A stretch of 31,729 nucleotides of DNA from HGM04593 sp045631905 (GCA_045631905.1 JAZQVO010000032.1:1-31729), one strand, 5' to 3'; shown: positions 1 through 7,533, counted from the first letter of the stretch. Notes: a model not told the origin generated them from the sequence alone. Numbers and translations: made by a program.

Positions 1-1
1 T

Positions 2-568
2 CAATTCTACAATTATGAGTTTGATGAACTTGAAAAGGATTTGGAGTTGGCAAGGGATAGATTTTGTTTCTGTTGTGCGACATCATTAAGGCATAGTGAT
101 TTGGCGTTGTTGAAGAAAGCCCATTTTGATAACCCAGATGAGCCAAAGTCATTCACCATCGTGAGCAAGAAGACTGATGACGCTCCCACTATCTTCCTGA
201 ACGAATACAGCAAAAGTCTGTATATGAAGTATAAAGACAGAGAAACTGAAAAGGGACTGCTTTTCCCCAAGAAGTCAAATCAGAAAATGAACAAGTGCTT
301 GAAGAAGATTGCGTGCAAATTGGGTATAACGAGAGAAGTGAGCAAAACAGAATATTGCGGAAGTGACAGAAACGACATCACAACCAAGATATGCGACATT
401 ATTGCTACACACGCTGGAAGAAGAACTTTTGTCGTGCATTGTGCGGAAGAGGGTTGGACAGAAGAAATGATTAGGACATATACAGGACACGAGGACTTCA
501 AGGCGATGAGACCATATTTTGCAATAGGCGATAAGAAAAGGCGAATGTTTATGGAAAGTCATTTTTAG
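2..568 (+). CDS. Tyrosine recombinase / phage-type integrase, C-terminal part (5' end outside window)
   Basis: The reading frame is already open at the left edge, so this is the C-terminal 188 residues of a longer protein. It carries the catalytic core of the tyrosine recombinase family, which cuts and rejoins DNA at attachment sites. An Arg box (TSLRHSDLALLKK) comes first. Near the end come the HxxR box (THAGRRTF) and the distal GHEDFKAMRPYF segment, which supplies the second His and the nucleophilic Tyr. The spacing and the 'TGHxd...Y' end match integrases of Bacteroidetes conjugative transposons and prophages. The gene points toward a tRNA-Ser whose 3' end lies 264 bp away, the usual place for an integrated element to end. 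I infer that it belongs to such an element lying mostly to the left of the window. Excision activity and element type cannot be judged from here. Confidence 0.9.
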   Translation, partial: QFYNYEFDELEKDLELARDRFCFCCATSLRHSDLALLKKAHFDNPDEPKSFTIVSKKTDDAPTIFLNEYSKSLYMKYKDRETEKGLLFPKKSNQKMNKCLKKIACKLGITREVSKTEYCGSDRNDITTKICDIIATHAGRRTFVVHCAEEGWTEEMIRTYTGHEDFKAMRPYFAIGDKKRRMFMESHF

Positions 569-574
569 ATTAGA

Positions 575-604
575 AGGGGACTACAAATGTAGTTCCCTTT
601 TTTC
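575..604 (+). terminator. Intrinsic terminator of the integrase gene
   Basis: A 10-bp stem (AGGGGACTAC with GTAGTTCCCT, one G-U pair) closes a 4-nt loop. A run of T follows. It starts 7 nt after the integrase stop codon. Confidence 0.85.
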
Positions 605-776
605 GTGCATTTTTTTACAGAAAATGGCAGAAAAAATGCACAAGTGGGATTTTAGAAACACTTATTACCTTATTATATAGTGCGTGCGAGGATGGGAATT
701 GTGGGATATGTAGGATTTGAAAACGCCCGTAGGAGTGCGTAGGGGCGAGGTTCGGTGCATTTTTGGTGCATCTTTT
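605..776. repeat. Repeated GTGCATTTTT motifs between integrase and tRNA (candidate arm-type integrase sites)
   Basis: The motif GTGCATTTTT occurs directly at about 605 and 754, and as an inverted copy (AAAAAATGCAC) near 631-641. A further GGTGCATCTTTTT follows at about 764. Short directly and inversely repeated motifs near an integrase gene and a tRNA are typical of integrase arm-binding sites. The functional role is inference. Confidence 0.35.
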
Positions 777-789
777 TGGACATAGAAAA

Positions 790-824
790 AGCCTACAAGA
801 TTGAAATTCAATATCTTGTAGGCT
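790..824 (-). terminator. Terminator downstream of tRNA-Ser
   Basis: A perfect 11-bp stem (GCCTACAAGAT with ATCTTGTAGGC) lies just past the tRNA 3' end. On the minus strand it is followed by TTTTTC, fitting a Rho-independent stop for the tRNA transcript. Confidence 0.8.
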
Positions 825-832
825 TATTTCAG

Positions 833-917
833 CGGAGAGAGAGGGATTCGAACCCCCGGTACCTTTCAGTACGTCGGTTTTCAAGACCGGTGCAATCGAC
901 CACTCTGCCACCTCTCC
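833..917 (-). tRNA. tRNA-Ser (anticodon TGA)
   Basis: On the minus strand this 85-nt stretch folds as a class II tRNA. The 7-bp acceptor stem is GGAGAGG with TCTCTCC, including one G-U. The anticodon loop CTTGAAA gives anticodon TGA, the long variable arm is typical of serine tRNAs, and the T-arm contains GGTTCGAAT. The discriminator base is G and no CCA is encoded. It reads UCA and UCG/UCU-type serine codons. A terminator follows its 3' end and a Bacteroidetes promoter precedes it. The 3' end faces the integrase, so this tRNA is the likely attachment site. Confidence 0.95.
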
Positions 918-960
918 TAAATTTTTGAACATTAAACGCAGTCGTTTCGTTTAACGAGTG

Positions 961-994
961 CAAAGGTAATACAAGTTTTTAAACCTCGCAAGAA
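961..994 (-). promoter_or_regulatory. Bacteroidetes-type promoter for tRNA-Ser
   Basis: On the minus strand TACCTTTG (961-968) matches the -7 consensus TAnnTTTG. TTCTTG (989-994) lies 20 nt further upstream as the -33 element. The -7 box is about 43 nt from the tRNA 5' end. Confidence 0.7.
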
Positions 995-1037
995 AAATCG
1001 GAAATATTTTCCAACTATTTTGATTTTTGGGCAAAAA

Positions 1038-1871
1038 CTACTCGAAACTTCTCAAAAGAGCTATCTCATCGGCCCAACGACTCTCGTCGGGTGTCTCCAT
1101 AATAATAGCTATGTCGTCGAATCTCGTATCCTTCATGAAACGCTCGAAGAAGGGCATACCCAAAAGCCCAAGACCTATACTCTCGTGCCTATCAACGCGT
1201 GAACCAAGAGGTTTCTTTGTATCGTTTAGGTGAATCGCTTTTAAATATTCGCGACCTATAATATGGTCGAGTGCCGAAAAAGCGCCATCGTAGTCGTTTA
1301 CAATATCGTAACCGGCCGAGTAAAAGTGACACGTATCGATGCACACACCCACACGGCTTTTATCCTCTACATGGTCGATGATATAACGTATCTCTTCGAG
1401 TTTATTACCCACATTACTGCCCTGCCCTGCCGTATTTTCAATAACAGCCGTCACGCCCTCGGTCATAGAAAGAGCAAAATTTATATTCGACGCTATTCTG
1501 TCGAGGCACTCCTCGACAGATATCTTGTTAAGATGGCTACCCGGGTGAAAATTAAGCATCTTCAAGCCAAGCTGTTCGCAACGTCTCATCTCGTCAAGAA
1601 AGGCCGCACGAGATTTTTGCACCGCTTCATCGTCGGGGTTACCGAGATTTATGAGATAACTGTCGTGGGGCAGAATATATTGAGGGTTAAAGCCACCCTT
1701 CGCACAATTTTCTTTAAAAAGGCGGATATTTTTTTCGGTCAAAGGGGCCGAGACCCACTGACGCTGATTCTTTGTAAAAAGAGCAAAAGCATTTGCACCT
1801 ATCTCCACAGCATTCAAAGGAGCGTTCTCAACGCCTCCACTTGCCGACACATGAGCACCTATATATTTCAT
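1038..1871 (-). CDS. nfo: Endonuclease IV (deoxyribonuclease IV, AP endonuclease)
   Basis: This 277-residue protein is close to the usual 280-285. It cleaves DNA 5' of abasic sites in base excision repair, using three metal ions. The sequence opens with MKYIGAHVSASGG. All nine metal ligands of the family can be found: H69, H109, E145, D179, H182, H214, D227, H229 and E259, in the blocks VIENTAGQG, GVCIDTCHFYSAGYD and HLNDTKKPLGSRVDRHE. The start is the only reasonable ATG and sits about 20 nt below a TATATTTG box. The gene stands alone, with tRNA-Ser 120 bp downstream on the same strand. Two copies of an intergenic repeat lie upstream. Function is secure. Confidence 0.97.
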   Translation of the reverse strand: MKYIGAHVSASGGVENAPLNAVEIGANAFALFTKNQRQWVSAPLTEKNIRLFKENCAKGGFNPQYILPHDSYLINLGNPDDEAVQKSRAAFLDEMRRCEQLGLKMLNFHPGSHLNKISVEECLDRIASNINFALSMTEGVTAVIENTAGQGSNVGNKLEEIRYIIDHVEDKSRVGVCIDTCHFYSAGYDIVNDYDGAFSALDHIIGREYLKAIHLNDTKKPLGSRVDRHESIGLGLLGMPFFERFMKDTRFDDIAIIMETPDESRWADEIALLRSFE

Positions 1872-1891
1872 ATTTTCTCTTTATATTTTTG

Positions 1892-1899
1892 CAAATATA
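1892..1899 (-). promoter_or_regulatory. -7 promoter element upstream of nfo
   Basis: TATATTTG on the minus strand is an exact match to TAnnTTTG, 21 nt from the nfo ATG. No convincing TTTG lies at the -33 distance. That region is instead occupied by the GCGAGCG repeat element at 1907-1938. Confidence 0.5.
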
Positions 1900-1906
1900 G
1901 TGAAAG

Positions 1907-1938
1907 GCGAGCGAAGAAAAAAATCAAATTTACTTGAT
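1907..1938. repeat. Intergenic repeat family, copy C (diverged)
   Basis: Begins GCGAGCG and ends in a dyad around TTTA. Read on the minus strand the dyad is ATCAAG-TAAA-TTTGAT, six pairs with one G-U. It resembles the 33-nt element at 1981-2013 in layout but not in arm sequence. Confidence 0.55.
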
Positions 1939-1980
1939 TTATTTATTCCGAGCCGAATCCTATATTATTAAAATATAGTC

Positions 1981-2013
1981 ACAAACGAGCGAGAAACATG
2001 AAGTTTACTTCAA
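1981..2013. repeat. Intergenic repeat family, copy A
   Basis: This 33-nt stretch is identical, base for base, to 12031-12063. It contains ACGAGCGAGAAACATG followed by the dyad TGAAG-TTTA-CTTCA. Related copies lie at 1907-1938 and 12075-12112. Similarity extends a few bases to the left (AATATA, then CACAAAC). Confidence 0.8.
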
Positions 2014-2098
2014 ATTTTCATCTTGCACCCCGCTTTACACTATATAATAATAGGAGAAGCAAATGACAATATATTCTCGCTACACCACCCTATCCTTT

Positions 2099-2139
2099 AA
2101 GCAAAGAACCACCGATGAATCATCGGTGGTTCTTTGCTT
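2099..2139 (-). terminator. Long hairpin downstream of the phosphate transporter gene
   Basis: A 41-nt perfect inverted repeat (two 20-nt arms around one base) starts 3 nt after the transporter stop codon. The T-run after it on the minus strand is weak (CTTAAAGG). It may act as a terminator or an mRNA 3'-end stabiliser. Confidence 0.65.
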
Positions 2140-2142
2140 ATC

Positions 2143-4398
2143 TTATTCGTTTGAAACAATCTTTGTGCCTAACGGAGCGAAGAATTTGTTGCCTCCACGC
2201 AACAAGTTACGCACCTCACTGAGCAACTCGTGCGACTCCTGAATAAGGTTCAGATAGACAAAGTCCATTCGCAGACTGCCATCGCTCTGGTGCAGACGCA
2301 TAGTCTGCGTCTTGCGCAAATTTGCAAGAGCATGTTTTAAATCCTTTGCGCGAGAAGACACCTCGTCCGACGCCGAATAGTTACCGGTAGATATTATATC
2401 GTTAATATCCTTTAAGGTATTATACACATCGCGACAATAAGGTGTAAACTCCTCTATATACATTTTAGACAAAGGAGAGAAACTGTTGTCGGCATGTTCT
2501 TTCATAGGCTCGCCTATGCGGGTAAGAGTATTCAGCATCTGCTGACAGCTGTTTGTACAAAGATGATACCATGTACTGCGCTCAAACGCCAACTGCTGGT
2601 CTATGCGTTGCATACCTCTTGTCTCGGAACGACGTTCCTTTTTCATGTAAGCCTTCTCCTCGACAATCTTTATAAGAGAGCTCTTCAAGGGGCGAAGCTC
2701 ATCTTTTGCAAAAGACTCGAACATACGTTTATACTCCTCGGCCGAGAAAGCAAGAGTGTGAGTGAGTGTACCTGCCGCATGGTGTTGCAATTTATCCCAC
2801 ACCTCATCTTTATCTTCGGAGCGAAGGATTATCTGCATATCCTCATCGGCTTTTTCACTCTCTTTCTTTTTATTATATTGTATGTGACTGCGAATGAGCA
2901 AATATATAACCAAAGCAATCATTACATACATTGCAGGGACACCTCCATAGTTCAACACGGTCGAAACCAAGGCTGCAAGAATAAATGCCGCACCGGCAGT
3001 AATGAACCAACCACCGACAACCGACACAACACCGGTAACACGATACACGGCACTCTCACGGCCCCATGCACGGTCGCTGAGCGAAGAACCCATACCCACC
3101 ATGAATGTTACATATGTTGTAGAGAGAGGCAGTTTCAACGAAGTACCAAGAGCAATGAGCAGACCGGCAAGAACAAGATTGACCGAGGCACGCACAAGGT
3201 CGAAAGCCACCTCCTCTTTCTCTTCAAGCGGAGTAAAGCGTTTATTCACCCAATCTTTCACACTCTGAGGTGTTACCCCCGAAACAGCATCTACCATCTT
3301 GGTTGTTGCACGCACAAGATTACGCGCGATGGGAGATGTTCCGAATATATCGCCCTCCTCGTTCTGCTGGCTCGACAAAGTTATTGAGGTCTGCAACACC
3401 TTACGAGCCTTTTTACTTGTCCATAGAGCAAACACCATAACAGCACCTGCACCTATGAGAAAATACACAGGAGTTGTTGTGGGGTCGTTCAAAGATTGCA
3501 TCATAAAGGCTGTTGCATCGCCGTTACCATGCGCTGTAAAGTCGTTGAACGACTCGAACCCGGCAAGCGTAACACCGATAAAGTTCACAAGGTCATTACC
3601 TGCAAATGCCATAGCAAGCGAGAATGTACCCACAAGCACGATTATCTTCAACACATTGATTTTGCACCAATGTAACACCTGCATAAGAATAGTGAAAACC
3701 ACAAAAGCAACAAGCAAAATGGCAACAGTGTGCTCATCTATAAACCCTCTTACATCGGCCGAAACAAGCGTACTGCCCTTCAAACCTTTGATAAGCATAA
3801 AATAGATGATTGATGTAATGGCAAAACCGCCAAAAAGGCCTATCTTGCTACTTAGATTTTTCTTATAGTGGAAAGTAAATATTATACGGGCGAGCCACTG
3901 TACCAACAAACCAAAAGCAAAGGCTATTGCCACAGACAAGAAGATAGAAATAATGATGGTAAGAGCCCTGTCGGTGTTAAGCATCTCCATGAAACCAACC
4001 TGGTTGTTACCCGATATAAGGGCTGTAATAAAGGCTGCACCAAGCAACTCAAACACCATGGAAACGGTGGTAGATGTGGGAAGACCAAGAGAGTTAAAGA
4101 GGTCGAGCAAGAACACATCACTTATCACAACCGCCAAATATATACACATTACCTGGCTGAAACTAAAATACTCGGGAGAGAAAATGCCATGGCGAGCAAC
4201 GTCCATCATACCACTGCTGAAAGCAGCACCTATGAAAACACCTGCCGCCGCAACCCAAAGCACATGTTTCAGCTTTGCAGCCTTGCTTCCCACCGCCGCA
4301 CTAAGAAAATTCACTGCGTCATTACTCACGCCGACTGTAAGGTCGAGAATAGCCAGCGAGAACATAAAGACAATCACCAATAAATAAGCAATATCCAT
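2143..4398 (-). CDS. PiT-family inorganic phosphate transporter with cytoplasmic C-terminal extension
   Basis: This 751-residue inner-membrane protein belongs to the PHO4/PiT family of cation-coupled phosphate symporters. The family's duplicated signatures are visible: GVSNDAVNFL at residues 23-32 and GNDLVNFIG at 267-275. The paired loops LPTSTTVSM (106-114) and LPLSTTYVTFMVG (about 423) also fit. About ten hydrophobic segments fill residues 1-505. The last 230 residues are soluble, charged and helical (KKKESEKADEDMQ onward). They resemble PhoU/DUF47-type helical regulators of phosphate transport, which bacterial PiT proteins more often have as a separate gene. The gene has its own promoter and lies downstream of a porin gene, but a strong terminator separates the two. 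Phosphate as substrate is likely but not proven. Confidence 0.92.
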   Translation of the reverse strand: MDIAYLLVIVFMFSLAILDLTVGVSNDAVNFLSAAVGSKAAKLKHVLWVAAAGVFIGAAFSSGMMDVARHGIFSPEYFSFSQVMCIYLAVVISDVFLLDLFNSLGLPTSTTVSMVFELLGAAFITALISGNNQVGFMEMLNTDRALTIIISIFLSVAIAFAFGLLVQWLARIIFTFHYKKNLSSKIGLFGGFAITSIIYFMLIKGLKGSTLVSADVRGFIDEHTVAILLVAFVVFTILMQVLHWCKINVLKIIVLVGTFSLAMAFAGNDLVNFIGVTLAGFESFNDFTAHGNGDATAFMMQSLNDPTTTPVYFLIGAGAVMVFALWTSKKARKVLQTSITLSSQQNEEGDIFGTSPIARNLVRATTKMVDAVSGVTPQSVKDWVNKRFTPLEEKEEVAFDLVRASVNLVLAGLLIALGTSLKLPLSTTYVTFMVGMGSSLSDRAWGRESAVYRVTGVVSVVGGWFITAGAAFILAALVSTVLNYGGVPAMYVMIALVIYLLIRSHIQYNKKKESEKADEDMQIILRSEDKDEVWDKLQHHAAGTLTHTLAFSAEEYKRMFESFAKDELRPLKSSLIKIVEEKAYMKKERRSETRGMQRIDQQLAFERSTWYHLCTNSCQQMLNTLTRIGEPMKEHADNSFSPLSKMYIEEFTPYCRDVYNTLKDINDIISTGNYSASDEVSSRAKDLKHALANLRKTQTMRLHQSDGSLRMDFVYLNLIQESHELLSEVRNLLRGGNKFFAPLGTKIVSNE

Positions 4399-4466
4399 AT
4401 TCGATGTATTAAGTTATATATACTGCAAAACAAAACCCGCGCGAGCGAGATAAATCTAAATTACCG

Positions 4467-4497
4467 CAAAAATAGTGAAATATTTTTTATTTCAAAG
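4467..4497 (-). promoter_or_regulatory. Promoter of the phosphate transporter gene
   Basis: On the minus strand TATTTTTG (4467-4474) fits TAnnTTTG, and CTTTG (4493-4497) lies 18 nt upstream as the -33 box. The leader before the ATG at 4398 is about 60 nt. It contains GCGAGCGAGA (4441-4450), the first part of the intergenic repeat family. Confidence 0.55.
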
Positions 4498-4519
4498 AAA
4501 CGATTCAAAAAGTAAACAC

Positions 4520-4553
4520 AAAAAAAACGGGTACCTGTAACCACAGATACCCG
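4520..4553 (-). terminator. Intrinsic terminator of the porin gene
   Basis: On the minus strand CGGGTATCTG pairs with CAGGTACCCG, one U-G pair, across a 6-nt loop. Eight T follow. The pairing is better in minus-strand RNA than in plus-strand RNA, matching the porin gene that ends at 4584. Confidence 0.85.
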
Positions 4554-4583
4554 CAAAGCAGACAAAGAAACTATTGCAAAAGA

Positions 4584-5858
4584 TTAGAAATCATATCGCG
4601 CCGCAAAATTTATACGGTTGGCATGGCTTTTATCTTTGTTAAAATCATTGCGCCAACCATGCAAATATTCAAGCCCCAACTGCATGTTTTTGTTCACATT
4701 GTAGAACATATTGGCAACCAAGTAACGTCCGCCACGGTACGCACCCGGGTAGGCAGTCTCGTAACCGGCCTCAGAAGTAAGGTTTGTTTGGCTGTATGTG
4801 GCAGTCATAAAGAACTTCGATGAGGCATTATACTGCAAACCGGCATACCAAGCCACGGCACGCAACATAGCCATATTACCATTCTCGCTGCCGGGCACGA
4901 GGTCCACACCCACGTTCGACACATTATTAATATAAGAGCCTATACCCTTACCCATGGTAAACTGTCCACGCACCTGCAACTTACCCATTGTCCCAAGCAT
5001 GCTTGCCTGTACGCCCCAAGCATATTTATTATGCTTCTTGTCCGATACATGGTTGCGATAGGAGAGATTGCGAACAACACCGGCCAAGCGCAAATGATTA
5101 TTTTCGTTCATAGCATACTGAATGTAGACAGGAATATTAGGCATACGCTGGCTTGTGATGTTGGCATACTCATTATTGGTTCCGTTAGGTTTGGAAGCCT
5201 CTATACCCATACCCATAGACAAGCCAAAATCAAAAGCATACTTCAAGCGCAACTGAGTTGTCCTGTAAAATGCCATACCGCAAGGACCACCATAATCCAC
5301 AGTTACAGGCGCAGCATCGAGGTCCATAAAAGCACCTGTGGTGTAACCTATCGTAAGGTATTTGGTACTCATGTACATATTATGCAGGCGGAAGTTATCG
5401 CCACTGCCACGCCAGTTGGCCGAGGTATAGACATAAAAATCGCCAAGGACACGACTACTGCCAACAAGTTTCAAAAAGATAGTAGAGTTGGTCATGTCCA
5501 TTTGAAACTGACTCGAAGAGACACCGTTGCGTCCTATTGCCGAAGGGAAAAAATCCACATTATCGACCGAGCCATCAAAGTCGTACTCTAATTTAGTCTG
5601 CAAGTAGCCACCGATACCCAAACCCCATTTACCCTGTTGGTCCACCAACACAAAACGAGGAGCTCTTGGGTCGTGATAATAGTTACTTTGCGTAGTCTGG
5701 AAAATCTCCACCACATCGGGAGCCTCATTAATAGTCTCGCTGATACATATCAAAGAAACCGGTTCGTCGTTCCGCTTTGTCCACTCTTGTGCCTGCACCG
5801 ACGATACAAAAAGAGAAGCACAAGCAACAAACATTGTAGCTTTTAAAAGTTTTTTCAT
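4584..5858 (-). CDS. Outer-membrane beta-barrel porin, DcaP-like
   Basis: This 424-residue protein starts with a clear signal peptide (MKKLLKATMFVACASLFVSSVQA, cleaved before QEW). Many short amphipathic strands rich in Tyr, Asn and Gly follow. It ends in the strand NRINFAARYDF, with a C-terminal Phe as expected for Bam-assembled outer-membrane barrels. The motif GKWGLGIGGYLQTKLEYDFDGSVDNVDF resembles the N-terminal part of DcaP-like porins, which carry small, often negatively charged solutes. An AraC regulator is transcribed divergently 238 bp away, and the phosphate transporter lies downstream behind a terminator. A role in uptake across the outer membrane is supported. The actual solute is unknown. 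Confidence 0.8.
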   Translation of the reverse strand: MKKLLKATMFVACASLFVSSVQAQEWTKRNDEPVSLICISETINEAPDVVEIFQTTQSNYYHDPRAPRFVLVDQQGKWGLGIGGYLQTKLEYDFDGSVDNVDFFPSAIGRNGVSSSQFQMDMTNSTIFLKLVGSSRVLGDFYVYTSANWRGSGDNFRLHNMYMSTKYLTIGYTTGAFMDLDAAPVTVDYGGPCGMAFYRTTQLRLKYAFDFGLSMGMGIEASKPNGTNNEYANITSQRMPNIPVYIQYAMNENNHLRLAGVVRNLSYRNHVSDKKHNKYAWGVQASMLGTMGKLQVRGQFTMGKGIGSYINNVSNVGVDLVPGSENGNMAMLRAVAWYAGLQYNASSKFFMTATYSQTNLTSEAGYETAYPGAYRGGRYLVANMFYNVNKNMQLGLEYLHGWRNDFNKDKSHANRINFAARYDF

Positions 5859-5942
5859 AATTTTATTTGTTTGAAAGTTTACAGAGATAAAACAAGTTAC
5901 AAGGAAAAAAGTTTTATATACCTAAACATTGAAAAACACCCT

Positions 5943-5954
5943 ATTATATAATAA
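5943..5954. promoter_or_regulatory. 12-bp palindrome in the porin/AraC divergent intergenic region
   Basis: TATTATATAATA is a perfect palindrome, with partial extension to CCT/AGG on the outside. It lies between the divergent porin and AraC genes. It could be an operator, but AT-only palindromes arise by chance. Confidence 0.25.
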
Positions 5955-5995
5955 GGTAGCAAGCGAAAATTGGGTAAAATGAATAAAAAAGAGAG

Positions 5996-6003
5996 TATAT
6001 TTG
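5996..6003 (+). promoter_or_regulatory. -7 promoter element upstream of the AraC regulator
   Basis: TATATTTG matches TAnnTTTG exactly. The nearest upstream TTG (5970-5972) is 23 nt away, a little far for a -33 box. A transcript from here leaves a leader of about 85 nt before the ATG at 6097. Confidence 0.45.
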
Positions 6004-6096
6004 TAAAAAAATATTATTTCCGGATTTGTTTCTTACTTTTTTTTATTTTCTTTGCTAAATAGGTCTATGGCCTTGGATACAGCATTTACAAATACT

Positions 6097-7008
6097 ATGA
6101 AAGAAGAAACAAACAAGAGACACAAGGTAGAAAATTTCAAATACCTCCAAATATCCCCAAAAGATAAATCGTGGGGGTTGGCGGTTACCACAGCCGGGTT
6201 CCAACATGTGAGCCCTGAAGACGAATACCCCATATCGCCACACCCGGCCGGCTACATGTTCTCCGAAAATGGCAGGCGCGTGCTTAATGAATACCAATTT
6301 GTATACATAACACGCGGTTCCGGTTTTTTCGAAAGCGCATCGTGCTCGCGCACAAAAGTTGAGGCAGGTACAATTTTTATGCTCTTCCCCGGAGAATGGC
6401 ACAGTTTCGGCCCCGACCCCGAAACAGGTTGGGACGACCACTGGGTAGGCTTTAACGGCAGTATTATAGACGACAAGATAAAAGCAGGCTTCTTCACCTT
6501 TAAAAACTGCATATTCAAAATAGGTGTAGACGAACAAATAACAAACACGTTCCTCGACATTTTGGAAATTGTAACCAACGAGAAAAAAGGCTACCAGCAA
6601 ATGGCGGCAGGTCTTACATTCTCCCTCATAGGACGAGTATACTACGAAGACCACAACCACTCGTTAAGCAACAGCTACACCTCACGCATCATAAACCAGG
6701 CAAAAGCCATAATGAAAGAGGACATAAGCAGCAGTATCACCCTCGAGGAGATTGCCACCTCCTTAAATATAAGTTACTCGCTTTTCCGCAGGGAGTTTAA
6801 ACGAGTATGCGGAATCTCACCCGGACAATACCGTTTAGAGTTAAAACTTACAAAGGCCAAAGAGTTGCTTTACTCAACCAACATGAGCATAGCACAGATA
6901 GCCGAGCACCTGCATTTTGAATGTTTAGGACAATTTTCGACCTTCTTCCGCAAAAAGGTGGGTATCCCCCCTCTTGAATTTCGCAAGCGGGCGGCAAGAA
7001 AAATATAA
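6097..7008 (+). CDS. AraC-family transcriptional regulator
   Basis: The 303-residue protein has an N-terminal cupin-like sensor domain and a C-terminal double helix-turn-helix DNA-binding domain. The sensor (about residues 1-165) includes NEYQFVYITRGSGFFES and GTIFMLFPGEWHSFGPDPETGWDDHWVGFNG. The DNA-binding domain spans about 200-300, with SITLEEIATSLNISYSLFRREFKRVCGISPGQYR and the family-closing GQFSTFFRKKVGIPPLEFRK. I chose the ATG at 6097 because homologues start just before the 'FKYLxIS' segment. An ATG at 6067 and a TTG at 6052 are in frame and possible. Cupin sensors of this group usually bind a sugar or other small ligand. It is divergent from the porin gene, a likely but unproven target. 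Confidence 0.9.
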   Translation: MKEETNKRHKVENFKYLQISPKDKSWGLAVTTAGFQHVSPEDEYPISPHPAGYMFSENGRRVLNEYQFVYITRGSGFFESASCSRTKVEAGTIFMLFPGEWHSFGPDPETGWDDHWVGFNGSIIDDKIKAGFFTFKNCIFKIGVDEQITNTFLDILEIVTNEKKGYQQMAAGLTFSLIGRVYYEDHNHSLSNSYTSRIINQAKAIMKEDISSSITLEEIATSLNISYSLFRREFKRVCGISPGQYRLELKLTKAKELLYSTNMSIAQIAEHLHFECLGQFSTFFRKKVGIPPLEFRKRAARKI

Positions 7009-7069
7009 ATACCATCAATAAGCCGGCAAGTTACTGAATAGCATACCCCAAAAAATTGCTATAAACAAT

Positions 7070-7531
7070 ATGAATGTTTTAAAAAAAATCATCGCAACCG
7101 TTTTTACTTTTGCCCTGTTGGCAGTGATAGGCGTATACCACTTTTCCTTTTCAAGCGCAAAAGAAGAGATAGAAAAAGAGAGAGCCGAAGAATATTTCGA
7201 AATATTTTCCTCGGCCTACAAAGCCTACGACATCTCGAAATTCGAAACAGCAAGAGAGAAAACCTTGCAATGTGCCGAAGAATTATACAAGAAAGATTTT
7301 GCAACAGGCGAAACCGACGAGGAGTTCAACGGGGTTACCGTCGCAAAATATTTCCTTGAAGCATTCAACGAAGCCGATGACCGGCTCACCAACACCGACC
7401 GTTTAGCACTTGGCTTGCCGGTAATTCTTATAGCATTGACAATAGTAGCAATAGTATTGTCGATAGCTTTTGGTTTAAGCGCAATACAGCGTCTCAGTTT
7501 CGACAACGACGCAACAGTATTTAAAAACTGA
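7070..7531 (+). CDS. Small membrane protein of unknown function, two transmembrane segments
   Basis: The 153-residue protein has a hydrophobic segment at residues 5-27 and another at about 113-138. Between them is an acidic, helical loop of about 85 residues (KEEIEKERAEEYFEIFSSAYKAYD...). The tail is short and cytoplasmic-like. I recognise no family. The next gene starts 17 nt after its stop with a clear ribosome-binding site, so the two are almost certainly co-transcribed and may form one membrane complex. No terminator separates it from the AraC gene 61 bp upstream. Confidence 0.7.
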   Translation: MNVLKKIIATVFTFALLAVIGVYHFSFSSAKEEIEKERAEEYFEIFSSAYKAYDISKFETAREKTLQCAEELYKKDFATGETDEEFNGVTVAKYFLEAFNEADDRLTNTDRLALGLPVILIALTIVAIVLSIAFGLSAIQRLSFDNDATVFKN

Positions 7532-7533
7532 AA

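Noticed and set aside
2063..2242. 59-codon plus-strand frame with an AGGAG upstream (MTIYSRYTTLSFKQ...)
   Set aside because: The Shine-Dalgarno spacing is good, but the frame reads through the terminator palindrome and then antisense to the phosphate transporter. Worth only a glance at ribosome profiling data.
2494..3387. 297-codon plus-strand frame opposite the phosphate transporter
   Set aside because: Antisense to a clear PiT protein, with no motif. It is a shadow frame.
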